Positions 5,525 through 11,658 of a stretch of DNA of 21,644 bases are shown piece after piece. The stretch spans positions 1-21,644 of IMG/VR virus record IMGVR_UViG_3300042542_005060; one strand, given 5' to 3'. How positions within the stretch are numbered: position 1 is the first letter of the stretch; each line of letters opens with the position of its first letter. The position numbers and the translations under genes were made by a program. Under the pieces are notes generated by a model. The model saw nothing but the letters and a program-made list of their open reading frames with translations, did not search any database and was not told where the DNA came from. Origin of the DNA: a virus.

Positions 5525-6751
5525 TCAGACGGTCAGCACCGTCCCATCGAATGCCGCGAACGACGCAGCCCCCAGCGGCTCCGGCGTCCTGGCCTTCAGG
5601 TTGCGCAGGAATGACACCGAATGCGCCATCCCCAGCTGCAGGCCTGTGAGCAGGCTCGACCGGGAATGGATCCCCGCCCAGCTGCGGCCGACGGCCAGGG
5701 CCCACATCATCTGCCGGATCTCGTCATGCACCGACGTGATCTCCAGCGACGGCAGCGGACCATCAGCGAACCATGCCAGCAGGATCCCAGCGCAGGCGCC
5801 GGCGATCGTCGCATGGCCGCTCGGATAGTCCGGATGCAAGGGTGAGCCCTCGGCATAGGTCATCGGCAGATAGCCGCCGGTCTGCTGCACCAGCCAGCCG
5901 CCGATCTCCAGGAAGTCCCGGTGCAGGTTGCCCTGGACCCCTTCACGCCACAGCCGCTCAGGGCGCTCCCTCCCCCGCTGGAACTTCACCGCCCAGCAGG
6001 ACCGCATCGCCTGCTCGGTGACTGTCGCCAGGGCGCACTGCAGCGCCAGGACGCCGCCGCCGGTCACGAATGGCGCCTCGGCGATCATGGCCGGGAACCT
6101 CGAGCTCAGCCGTGCTCCAGATCCCAGCAGCTGGCAGGCGACGAACAACGGGATCAGGTAAGGCTGGTCTTGATGGACCAGGCTGGCCAGGGCGCGACCG
6201 CTCCACCGTCGCTGCTGTTCGAACTGCTGCCGCTCGCTCACCTGCCCCAGCTGCAGAGCCTCATAGGCCGCCGGTGTGGCGCCATAGCGGCCACTCCTGA
6301 TGAGCGGCTCGAACGACGCGCGGTTCCATCCCGTTGGGATCGACTGCCACAGCAGAGCGCTGGTGCGCCGCCCCAGATCGCCGGGGCCATAGCGGAACAT
6401 GCCGCCAACACCCGGACGGGTCAGGATGCCAGGGAATGCACCGAGGATCTCCGCGATCCGTCTGGCATCGGGATGGCTGTCGAGGCTGTCAATGTCCTGA
6501 TCGATCAGCCACTGCATCGCAGCGACCTCGAGCAACTCGCCGGCAGTCTCACGGCTGTCATCGGCCGGCGGTGCGGGCACGGTGGCATCGAGGCTGGTGT
6601 CGGTCCGTCGGAAGCCGGCGCGGGGGTTGACTATCTTGCGTGGTCCCCAGATGTGGAACGCCGCGAGTCGTTTGGTCATGTCGGCGAACGGCAGCGCCAG
6701 CAGCTGCTGCAGTCCGTAGCCGTCGTAGCCCTTGGAGAAGACGAGATTCAT
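5525..6751 (-). CDS. vanadium-dependent haloperoxidase
   Basis: A 408-aa protein of the PAP2/haloperoxidase fold. The vanadate-site signature is complete: K256-x6-R263-P264 (KFQRGRERP), P310-S-G-H313 (YPSGHAT) and R356-x5-H362 (GRSWAGIH), with spacers of 45 and 41 residues, within the family's usual range. The Tyr before PSGH and the HAT after it recall bromoperoxidase-type enzymes. The family oxidises halides with H2O2 to hypohalous acids; some relatives are acid phosphatases. It is shorter than algal bromoperoxidases. The residue four after H362 is Ser, where many members have Asp. No signal peptide. Last gene of a leftward cassette, 53 nt after the RTX gene. Accessory cargo rather than a phage core function. 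Confidence 0.88.
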   Translation of the reverse strand: MNLVFSKGYDGYGLQQLLALPFADMTKRLAAFHIWGPRKIVNPRAGFRRTDTSLDATVPAPPADDSRETAGELLEVAAMQWLIDQDIDSLDSHPDARRIAEILGAFPGILTRPGVGGMFRYGPGDLGRRTSALLWQSIPTGWNRASFEPLIRSGRYGATPAAYEALQLGQVSERQQFEQQRRWSGRALASLVHQDQPYLIPLFVACQLLGSGARLSSRFPAMIAEAPFVTGGGVLALQCALATVTEQAMRSCWAVKFQRGRERPERLWREGVQGNLHRDFLEIGGWLVQQTGGYLPMTYAEGSPLHPDYPSGHATIAGACAGILLAWFADGPLPSLEITSVHDEIRQMMWALAVGRSWAGIHSRSSLLTGLQLGMAHSVSFLRNLKARTPEPLGAASFAAFDGTVLTV

Positions 6752-6804
6752 GGGAGGTTGGCAGGGTGGAAAGGCCCCAGCGCAGTGCCGGGGCCCGTGG
6801 TCGA

Positions 6805-7389
6805 TCAGATCACCGCGAAGCAGGAGCTGTCGAGGCCCTGGGCCCGCGACTGCGCGAACACCACCGCAGCACCGTTGCCGATGCCGTCGGCGTCGAACCA
6901 GAGCTGATTGGTGGCGTCGCGGAACACCGTCGCGCCAGCCCCCAGGGCAGCACCCTCGGCGAACTCCAGGGCGGTGCCGGCGGCGATGCCGAAGGCGGCA
7001 CCAGACAGGGCCATGGTGTCGCCCTGGGCCCGGCTGAAGTCCTCGATGATGTCGGCGTTGAGCTGGCCGTGGGCGTCGAACACGAAGGTGTCAGCACCGC
7101 GGCCACCGATCAGGCGATCTTGGCCCCGGCCGCCGTTCAGCAGGTTGTCGCCCGTGTTGCCGGCGATCACCTCGGCCTTGTCGGTGCCGGTGGCGTCAAT
7201 GGCGGCGCGGCCCGTCAGCACCAGGTACTGGGCATTCGAGGCGGCCATGTCGAAGCTGATGGACGAGACCACGATGTCGCGGCCTTCGCTGCCGAGGATC
7301 TGGTCCCCGGCGTTGTTGATGATGAACTGGTCGGTCTCGCCGGCGACACCGGTGAGGACGTCGGCGCGGGAGGTTCCAGAGATGAGCAT
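6805..7389 (-). CDS. RTX-type calcium-binding protein, type I secretion substrate-like
   Basis: A 194-aa protein. Residues 77-104 hold glycine/aspartate nonapeptides (GNTGDNLLN, GGRGQDRLI, GGRGADTFVF), the Ca2+-binding beta-roll signature. Next come ADIIEDFSRAQGDTMALSG and LWFDADGIGNGAAVVFA, matching the serralysin-type C-terminal domain, and the protein ends in hydrophobic FAVI as in ABC-exporter (type I) secretion signals. The N-terminal 75 residues hold further weak repeats and no catalytic domain. It resembles a stand-alone secretion or adhesion module. It lies just upstream of the haloperoxidase on the same strand, suggesting joint expression; physical association is speculation. No exporter is encoded in the window. 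Confidence 0.82.
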   Translation of the reverse strand: MLISGTSRADVLTGVAGETDQFIINNAGDQILGSEGRDIVVSSISFDMAASNAQYLVLTGRAAIDATGTDKAEVIAGNTGDNLLNGGRGQDRLIGGRGADTFVFDAHGQLNADIIEDFSRAQGDTMALSGAAFGIAAGTALEFAEGAALGAGATVFRDATNQLWFDADGIGNGAAVVFAQSRAQGLDSSCFAVI

Positions 7390-7450
7390 GATGCGTGAGC
7401 AGGTGGATGGTGACGCGGATTGGGTGCGGCTCCGGCGGGCCGCGGTCTGC

Positions 7451-7633
7451 TTACCGCAGGCCCAGGTTGCGATCGTTCGGGTTTGGTGGCGGCAACTTCC
7501 TCAGTCCTGGAGCGACGAAGAACCTGGATTCGCCAGATCCAAACGCTTCCAGATCGGGAATGCTGGCATCTTCCAGCCATTGCATGAACTGATCCGCGTT
7601 CATCTCTGCAGGGAAGACGTAGATGTCACTCAT
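7451..7633 (-). CDS. 60-aa hypothetical protein of the RTX/haloperoxidase cassette
   Basis: Starts at ATG 7633. An acidic N-terminal part (MSDIYVFPAEMNADQFMQWLEDASIPDLE in two pieces) ends in a Pro/Asn-rich basic tail (PPPNPNDRN). No TM segment or recognisable domain. It lies 61 nt upstream of the RTX gene and 19 nt after the 7653-7946 gene, so it is co-oriented with the accessory cassette. It could be an independent small protein; no clear ribosome binding site was seen. Confidence 0.45.
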   Translation of the reverse strand: MSDIYVFPAEMNADQFMQWLEDASIPDLEAFGSGESRFFVAPGLRKLPPPNPNDRNLGLR

Positions 7634-7652
7634 CGACTCAGGTGCTCATGGT

Positions 7653-7946
7653 TCAGATGGCGGAGGGTTCGGTGTGCCCCGCTGGGGGGCGTGGCTGATA
7701 GCCGCCATGGGGCTGAGGCTTGATCGGCGGCTTGTCCGTGGCGGGCCCGCCGTTGCCGTTGCCGCGGATGGTGCGGCCCTCGGTGAAACGAGGTGGCGGA
7801 TTGCTGCCGCGGGGAGAGCCGTAGGACCCCCGAGGTCGGACCATGCGCCGGCCCGGAGCGTTGAGCGCACCGCGGATCCATGAGCCGAGCATCAGGCCGA
7901 GGCTCATGCCCCAGGCAACACTGGCGGGGTCGATGTGGTTGCTCAT
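7653..7946 (-). CDS. small membrane protein with Pro/Gly-rich tail
   Basis: A 97-aa protein. Residues 8-28 (ASVAWGMSLGLMLGSWIRGAL) form a hydrophobic or amphipathic helix. The remainder is a low-complexity Arg/Pro/Gly/Asn tail likely to be disordered. Its start codon overlaps the preceding stop as ATGA (7943-7946), showing membership of the leftward operon of tiny genes. I do not recognise the family. The tail is real reading frame rather than a shadow, since the coupled overlap fixes the frame. Confidence 0.6.
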   Translation of the reverse strand: MSNHIDPASVAWGMSLGLMLGSWIRGALNAPGRRMVRPRGSYGSPRGSNPPPRFTEGRTIRGNGNGGPATDKPPIKPQPHGGYQPRPPAGHTEPSAI

Positions 7947-8140
7947 TGCTGGCCCTCCAGCTCGGCGGCGATGGCGCGGAGCTCATTGACGTGCCAGTGC
8001 TTCGCGGAGCCGGCTTGTTCCGCCAGAGCGCGGGTGAAGGCGGCCAGCGCATCGCCGTAATCCTCGAATACGCCGACACGTTCAGCCACTTCGTTGAACG
8101 CTTCCCAGGCGGCAGCGGCAGCGGGGGAGAGGTCAGCCAT
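7943..8140 (-). CDS. 65-aa helical hypothetical protein
   Basis: Starts at ATG 8140, chosen because a strong AGGAGGGGG ribosome binding site lies just upstream on the minus strand. The frame could extend to 8212, but that part reads against the neighbouring gene. The protein is Ala/Glu-rich and almost wholly helical (AWEAFNEVAERVGVFEDYGD, then ALAAFTRALAEQ). It overlaps the upstream gene by 8 nt and the downstream gene by 4 nt. No function assigned. Confidence 0.65.
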   Translation of the reverse strand: MADLSPAAAAAWEAFNEVAERVGVFEDYGDALAAFTRALAEQAGSAKHWHVNELRAIAAELEGQQ

Positions 8141-8606
8141 CGGCCCCCTCCTGCGGAAAGGGGAATGCCCAGTGGGGAGCCCAGGCGATGAACGTGAACA
8201 GCAGCCCGTCATCCGGACGCCTCAGTATCCAGGCCGGGGCGTACTTGAGCGGTCGGTCCAGCCACCAGCACCGCCCCTGATCGTCGCAATCCTCCGGCCC
8301 CGGCAACCGCTCGGCGACCGGCACCGGCTCGACGGCAGGGCGGCCCCAGCGGGCAAGCACGGCGCGGCAGTGGTCAACGATCCCAGTGTTCAGGGTGACG
8401 CGGTACAGGCCGGGGCCCACGTCTGGACCTGCGCCATGGGCTGCCAGCCGTGAGACGGTGGAAAGGTCCTCCCGAAGTTGTTCCGGCATCAGCTCCATGA
8501 TCTCCTCATCCGTCGGCCCCTGCTCCGAGGCGGACAGCGCGGCGCTGGTCCGCTCAGCCCAGGCCAGCAGCAGCTCAGCGCACAAGGCGCGGAAGTCGGT
8601 GGTCAT
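8133..8606 (-). CDS. DUF551-like phage protein
   Basis: A 157-aa protein from ATG 8606, overlapping the upstream stop as ATGA. N-terminal half is helical and acidic. The C-terminal half carries PVPVAERLPGPEDCD, GRCWWL and a terminal HWAFPFP, a layout like the short DUF551-type module found in many phage small proteins (SERLP...W...THW.P.P). The function of that module is unknown. A member of the leftward cluster of overlapping small genes. Confidence 0.7.
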   Translation of the reverse strand: MTTDFRALCAELLLAWAERTSAALSASEQGPTDEEIMELMPEQLREDLSTVSRLAAHGAGPDVGPGLYRVTLNTGIVDHCRAVLARWGRPAVEPVPVAERLPGPEDCDDQGRCWWLDRPLKYAPAWILRRPDDGLLFTFIAWAPHWAFPFPQEGADG

Positions 8607-9196
8607 CGGATGGCCTCCACTTCCAGCCACAGCCTGACACGCTCCCACGTCAGATTCTTGTCAGGGGCCATCTGCTCAGCCGCTGCCGCCACCTCGCGGA
8701 GCACGTCGCAGGCGAACGGCGTGCAGTCGGTGCCAGGGCGCGACTCGCTGAACCGCATGGCCAGCAGGTGAGCCACCCGTTTCACCAGCCCACCGGCAGG
8801 CGCGGGCGAAGGAGGGTTGAGCTCCTGCAGCAGGCTGCAGTCGCAGGCCTCAGGTCCCTGTCTATCGCACGGGCCACCGCACTCGGCGATGGTGGCCGGC
8901 GAAGGGTAGCGGCGCTGCACACCGGCAGGCGCGGAGAGCTGCCGAAGTAGGGTGGCGGCGCGGGCAACAGAGGCGGAATGGTCGTCCCAGCCGCCGATGC
9001 TGAATAGCTGAGCAGCGATCTGATCCAATCTGTCCGCCAGCTTCGCCACCTCTGGCGCGGGCGGGGCCGGCTGCTGCGCGGCCTCCAGCGCCTCGATGCG
9101 CTGCAGCTGCTTGTAGCTTTCCTGCCGCAGGTCCGCAATCATTTTGGTCATCCCCTGGATGACGCCTCTGTAGCTGTCCTCTCTCGGGTCCCACAT
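8603..9196 (-). CDS. hypothetical protein with N-terminal coiled coil
   Basis: A 197-aa protein from ATG 9196, in a TGATG overlap with the upstream stop; a GTG at 9199 is equally possible. Residues 10-45 (VIQGMTKMIADLRQESYKQL, then RIEALEAAQ) predict a coiled coil, followed by a Pro/Ala linker and a second helix. A Cys-rich patch (CGGPCDRQGPEACDCSLL) in mid-protein could bind metal. The C-terminal third is helical (LAMRFSESRPGTDCTPFACD). No family recognised. Its stop overlaps the next start by 4 nt. Confidence 0.6.
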   Translation of the reverse strand: MWDPREDSYRGVIQGMTKMIADLRQESYKQLQRIEALEAAQQPAPPAPEVAKLADRLDQIAAQLFSIGGWDDHSASVARAATLLRQLSAPAGVQRRYPSPATIAECGGPCDRQGPEACDCSLLQELNPPSPAPAGGLVKRVAHLLAMRFSESRPGTDCTPFACDVLREVAAAAEQMAPDKNLTWERVRLWLEVEAIR

Positions 9197-9474
9197 CACA
9201 GCACCCCCTTGCCCAGGAGGCGGTTCGCAACCAGCTGCGCATAGCCTGCGATGTCGACCCAGCTGTCGGCATAGTCCGGGTCGCCGTTGATGATCCGCCC
9301 GATCTTGTGGCAGATCATGTCCAGCGCTTCCAGCTGGTCCGGTGACAGGATCTTGCTTCGTGCTTCGAGGTGATCCCGCAGGCAGTTCTTCAACTCCTGG
9401 GTCACCTCACTGTGGCCCATGAAGTCCCCGTAGCGTGCGCCACGTTCGGCCAGCGTTGCATTGATGTCGGTCAT
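9196..9474 (-). CDS. DUF6378-like conserved phage protein
   Basis: A 92-aa protein. MTDINATLAERGARYGDF at the start, HKIGRIINGDPDYADSWVDI in the middle and GYAQLVANRL at the end match a small helical family common in phages, in which D-W-D/N-type acidic residues and a closing GYA-x-L helix recur. Function is unknown; a similarity to all-alpha nucleotide-handling folds has been suggested for such proteins, but I cannot test it. Coupled by ATGA at both ends. Confidence 0.75.
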   Translation of the reverse strand: MTDINATLAERGARYGDFMGHSEVTQELKNCLRDHLEARSKILSPDQLEALDMICHKIGRIINGDPDYADSWVDIAGYAQLVANRLLGKGVL

Positions 9475-9716
9475 CAGATGATCGTGCGAGTGTTTGCTGT
9501 TGGGTCCTGCTCCACCGCCTCGGCGGCAGCAGGTGCTTCGATCTCGTCCAGCCAGGCCGTCAGCGCATCCCGCGAGGGACCCTTCGGCCACTTCAGCCAG
9601 CTCACCAGGTCCGCCCGGTTGGCGAACCATCGGGCGCTGCCCCGGTAGCAGGCGTTGAACCCACCCCCGCAGGCCTCGACCCACAGGCCCGGCACCTGGT
9701 ACTGCCGGCGCTTCAT
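9474..9716 (-). CDS. 80-aa hypothetical protein
   Basis: Start ATG 9716, stop at 9474-9476 overlapping the next ATG. N-terminal half YQVPGLWVEACGGGFNACYR and SARWFANRADLVSWLKWP is aromatic-rich and could be a small beta/alpha domain. The C-terminal tail is acidic and Ala-rich (DEIEAPAAAEAVEQDP). No domain recognised. Both junctions are 4-nt overlaps, which supports its being a real gene. Confidence 0.6.
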   Translation of the reverse strand: MKRRQYQVPGLWVEACGGGFNACYRGSARWFANRADLVSWLKWPKGPSRDALTAWLDEIEAPAAAEAVEQDPTANTRTII

Positions 9717-9823
9717 TGCCCACGTTCCATCCGCGGCAGCATCGTCCCGTGGTCATGGATCACCACGGCGATCACCACCACCGGCAGCAGGAACGTCAGC
9801 AGGTTGACGATGCAGCGTCTCAT
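9713..9823 (-). CDS. 36-aa single-TM microprotein
   Basis: A very short gene: ATG 9823, stop 9713-9715. Residues 5-22 (IVNLLTFLLPVVVIAVVI) form one TM helix behind a basic N-terminus (MRRC), followed by a short HDHG...PRMERGQ tail. It is linked by ATGA overlaps to both neighbours, the main reason for accepting it. Function unknown; small phage membrane peptides can act in lysis inhibition or superinfection exclusion. Confidence 0.6.
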   Translation of the reverse strand: MRRCIVNLLTFLLPVVVIAVVIHDHGTMLPRMERGQ

Positions 9824-10074
9824 CGCTCCAGCTCCCGGCCGGTCCGGGCCGCCAGCTCCTGCGCGCACGCCAGCACATTCCCAGCTCCGCCGTAGCGCAT
9901 CACCACCGGAGCTTCGCCCGGGCAGTAGATCACCAGGTCGCGGCGGTCGAGCAGCCGATCGGCTGCCAGGTAGATCCCCTGCCGCATCTCGCAGCAGGCA
10001 TCGGTGCTCAACGCCAGGGCATCCCCTGGCTGTGCATTCTGGATGAACTCCAGGACTCGTGTCGTCAACGTCAT
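9820..10074 (-). CDS. 84-aa hypothetical, first gene of a leftward operon
   Basis: ATG 10074 (MTLTTRVLEFIQ); a TTG at 10089 would add five residues. Helix VLEFIQNAQPGD, then DLVIYCPGEAPVVMRYGG and a C-terminal ACAQELAARTG helix; two adjacent Cys (residues 27-28). No family recognised. As the first gene of the cluster running to 7653 it is 40 nt downstream of a TAGGGT box (10114-10119, minus strand). Confidence 0.6.
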   Translation of the reverse strand: MTLTTRVLEFIQNAQPGDALALSTDACCEMRQGIYLAADRLLDRRDLVIYCPGEAPVVMRYGGAGNVLACAQELAARTGRELER

Positions 10075-10113
10075 GGATGCAATCTGCAATGGTTGGGTTG
10101 CTGCCCTGTCGTA

Positions 10114-10182
10114 ACCCTACCCAGCTCCCGCCCACCATCTCTCGATCTGTAACAATCGTTCACGGTGCGGCGGTCCTATGCT
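10114..10182. promoter_or_regulatory. second divergent control region with GTAACAATCGTTCAC
   Basis: Between the leftward gene at 10074 and the rightward gene at 10206. The 15-bp element at 10149-10163 is identical to that at 5214-5228. Minus-strand TAGGGT (10114-10119) lies 29 nt from it, and plus-strand TATGCT (10177-10182) 13 nt on the other side. The conserved distance to TAGGGT and the variable distance to the plus-strand box suggest the element mainly controls the leftward promoters. Regulator unknown. Confidence 0.4.
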
Positions 10183-10205
10183 TCCCCGAACCGCTCCCCA
10201 CACTC

Positions 10206-10466
10206 ATGGCCCCCTGGCTGGACCTGAACCAACCCCTCGACCATGAGTTCCAGATGGAGCTCCAGATCCGCGACATCCGCTCCATCACGAACGTCGACGA
10301 TCTGCGCTTCATGGCAGAAACCCTCTGCCGGCTCGCCTTCCACTTTCAGTCCGTCAACAAGAAGTTGGTTCATCAGCTCGCCGCTGCTGATGCAGCGGCG
10401 GCACCCGTCACCGATCGCCACCGCCAGATGGCGGAGGAGATCCTCGCTTCTCTGCAGCAGCCGTGA
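10206..10466 (+). CDS. 86-aa helical hypothetical protein
   Basis: Start ATG 10206 (MAPWLDLNQPLDHEFQMEL), preferred because the promoter-like TATGCT lies 23 nt upstream; the longer frame back to 10059 would cross it. The protein is nearly all helical: HEFQMELQIRDIRSI, DDLRFMAETLCRLAFHFQSV, then RHRQMAEEILASL. A lone rightward gene whose 3' end overlaps the convergent 10408-10617 gene by 59 nt. It shares the MAP start and the upstream 15-bp element with the 5267 gene. No function assigned. Confidence 0.6.
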   Translation: MAPWLDLNQPLDHEFQMELQIRDIRSITNVDDLRFMAETLCRLAFHFQSVNKKLVHQLAAADAAAAPVTDRHRQMAEEILASLQQP

Positions 10467-10617
10467 GCTGCGCCAGGTACATCTCCGCCAGGTAGAGGTC
10501 CTCGCAGCTGCGCGCCTGGTCGCCCACCACCGCGCGGTAGTAGGGCTTCCCCTGGTCGTCCTCCCACTGCTCGATCCGGCCGCGGCCGATCGGCCATTCC
10601 GTGATGACCCGTCCCAT
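10408..10617 (-). CDS. 69-aa hypothetical protein
   Basis: Start ATG 10617 overlaps the dCTP-deaminase-like stop (ATGA). Sequence: an N-terminal strand-rich part (VITEWPIGRGRIEQWEDDQG, KPYYRAVVGDQ) and a helix (CEDLYLAEMYLAQLTAAAE), then a low-complexity Pro/Gly/Ser tail. Last gene of the long leftward early operon. Its final 59 nt overlap the end of the rightward 10206 gene. Function unknown. Confidence 0.6.
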   Translation of the reverse strand: MGRVITEWPIGRGRIEQWEDDQGKPYYRAVVGDQARSCEDLYLAEMYLAQLTAAAEKRGSPPPSGGGDR

Positions 10618-11132
10618 CAGCCCCGGCTCCCCTGCACGCCCTGGTCGCCGTTGTAGCGGCCGGTGACCGCATAGCTGCGATCCGGTGCTGCCGCCATCTG
10701 GTGGAACACCATCTGGCCGATCTTCATCCCAGGCCACAGCCTGATCGGCTGCAGCTGCCGCACGTTCTTCAGCTCCAGCGTCAGGCGGCTGCCGTGCCAC
10801 CCCGGGTCGCACCATCCCGCCAGCAGGTGCTGCAGACCCTCGCGGGCCCGGCTCGACTTCAGCACGAACCGCGCGGCCACGAAGTCCGGTAGGGCGAACG
10901 TCTCGCGCGTCGAGGCCAGCACGAACTGCCCCGGCACCAGCAGGTAGGGCCGCCCCTCGTCGTGGTCGCCCAGGGGGTAGGGCCGCAGCTCCGGCCCCTC
11001 CGCGCTCTCGATCAGGAGCTGATCGCTCAACAGCAGGTCATAGCTCGCTGGGTTCAGCTGCTCCTCGTTGAACGGCCGAATCATCCCCTGCAGGGCAGCC
11101 GCCTTGATCATCCAATCGGGCAGAACAGTCAT
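10617..11132 (-). CDS. dcd: dCTP deaminase/dUTPase-family protein
   Basis: A 171-aa protein of the trimeric dUTPase fold. LPDWMIK start, NPASYDLLL (about 27-35), TRETFALP then KSSRAREGL (substrate-binding Ser and Arg), GWCDPGWHGSRLTLELKN (conserved DPGW and the candidate catalytic Glu in LEL), and a closing GRYNGDQGVQGSR loop. All are landmarks of dCTP deaminases, which turn dCTP into dUTP (or dUMP in bifunctional forms). In a phage this adjusts the pyrimidine pool for DNA synthesis. The N-terminal codons overlap the 11038-11256 gene. Confidence 0.85.
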   Translation of the reverse strand: MTVLPDWMIKAAALQGMIRPFNEEQLNPASYDLLLSDQLLIESAEGPELRPYPLGDHDEGRPYLLVPGQFVLASTRETFALPDFVAARFVLKSSRAREGLQHLLAGWCDPGWHGSRLTLELKNVRQLQPIRLWPGMKIGQMVFHQMAAAPDRSYAVTGRYNGDQGVQGSRG

Positions 11133-11256
11133 CGATCTTCAGTGAGTACTTTTCTTTGAGGCCGGTGTAACGAGCGTGGAATGGATGCGCCGGATCATTC
11201 CGGCCGTCCATGTCGTACCACTCGTCGATCTGATCCTGAACTTCCTGATCAGTCAT
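11038..11256 (-). CDS. 72-aa hypothetical overlapping the dcd start
   Basis: ATG 11256, 8-nt overlap with the upstream gene. The first 43 residues (TDQEVQDQIDEWYDMDGRND, PAHPFHARYTGLKEKYSLK) look like a genuine hydrophilic protein and fill space otherwise empty. The last 30 or so residues read in another frame across the start of dcd, a 95-nt overlap. That is long for this phage, so either the overlap is genuine or a frame error hides an earlier stop. No function known. Confidence 0.4.
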   Translation of the reverse strand: MTDQEVQDQIDEWYDMDGRNDPAHPFHARYTGLKEKYSLKIDDCSARLDDQGGCPAGDDSAVQRGAAEPSEL

Positions 11257-11467
11257 GCTTCGCTTGAATCGTTGTTGCCCAGCCGTGCAGTGCCCGGGCC
11301 AGGGTCTGGCGTTCGATCGCCACGTCTATTGTGGCAGCCTTCCAGGCCCTGTTGCGGTCGGTCGACCATTCGACACCAGGGCACCAGGACCGACGTTGAT
11401 CCTGGCTCACGCCAGGCGGGAGGCAGAGCCAGCAGGCTCCGCGGCGCAGAACATAGGACCGTGTCAT
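11249..11467 (-). CDS. 72-aa hypothetical protein
   Basis: ATG 11467 overlaps the preceding stop (ATGA). Basic and Trp/Cys-containing N-terminal half (RRGACWLCLPPGVSQDQRRS, WCPGVEWSTDRN), then a helix (AATIDVAIERQTLARALHGW). The two C-x-x-C/WC elements might bind metal. No family recognised; reality is supported mainly by its overlap spacing within the operon. Confidence 0.5.
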   Translation of the reverse strand: MTRSYVLRRGACWLCLPPGVSQDQRRSWCPGVEWSTDRNRAWKAATIDVAIERQTLARALHGWATTIQAKHD

Positions 11468-11658
11468 TTCCGTTGATGCAGTGGATAGTGGCAGACGTGG
11501 AGCTTCGGCATCCGGTAGTGATCACCGTTGCCGGCGCGCAGTGTGAAGTACGGCACGCCATCGATCTGAAACATGTTGGTGATGGTGAAGGTGATGTCTT
11601 CCGGCCAGCTGTAAGCGTGGACGGTGTCACCAATGTTGAACTCAACGAGTCGTCTCAT
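11464..11658 (-). CDS. 64-aa small beta-barrel-like protein
   Basis: ATG 11658 overlaps the methyltransferase stop as ATGA. Pattern of short strands: VEFNIGDTVHAYS, ITFTITNMFQIDGVPYFTL, then YRMPKLHVCHYPL. This looks like an SH3/KOW-like small barrel of the kind that starts FxxGDxV. It sits in the early leftward operon. Function unknown. Confidence 0.6.
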   Translation of the reverse strand: MRRLVEFNIGDTVHAYSWPEDITFTITNMFQIDGVPYFTLRAGNGDHYRMPKLHVCHYPLHQRK

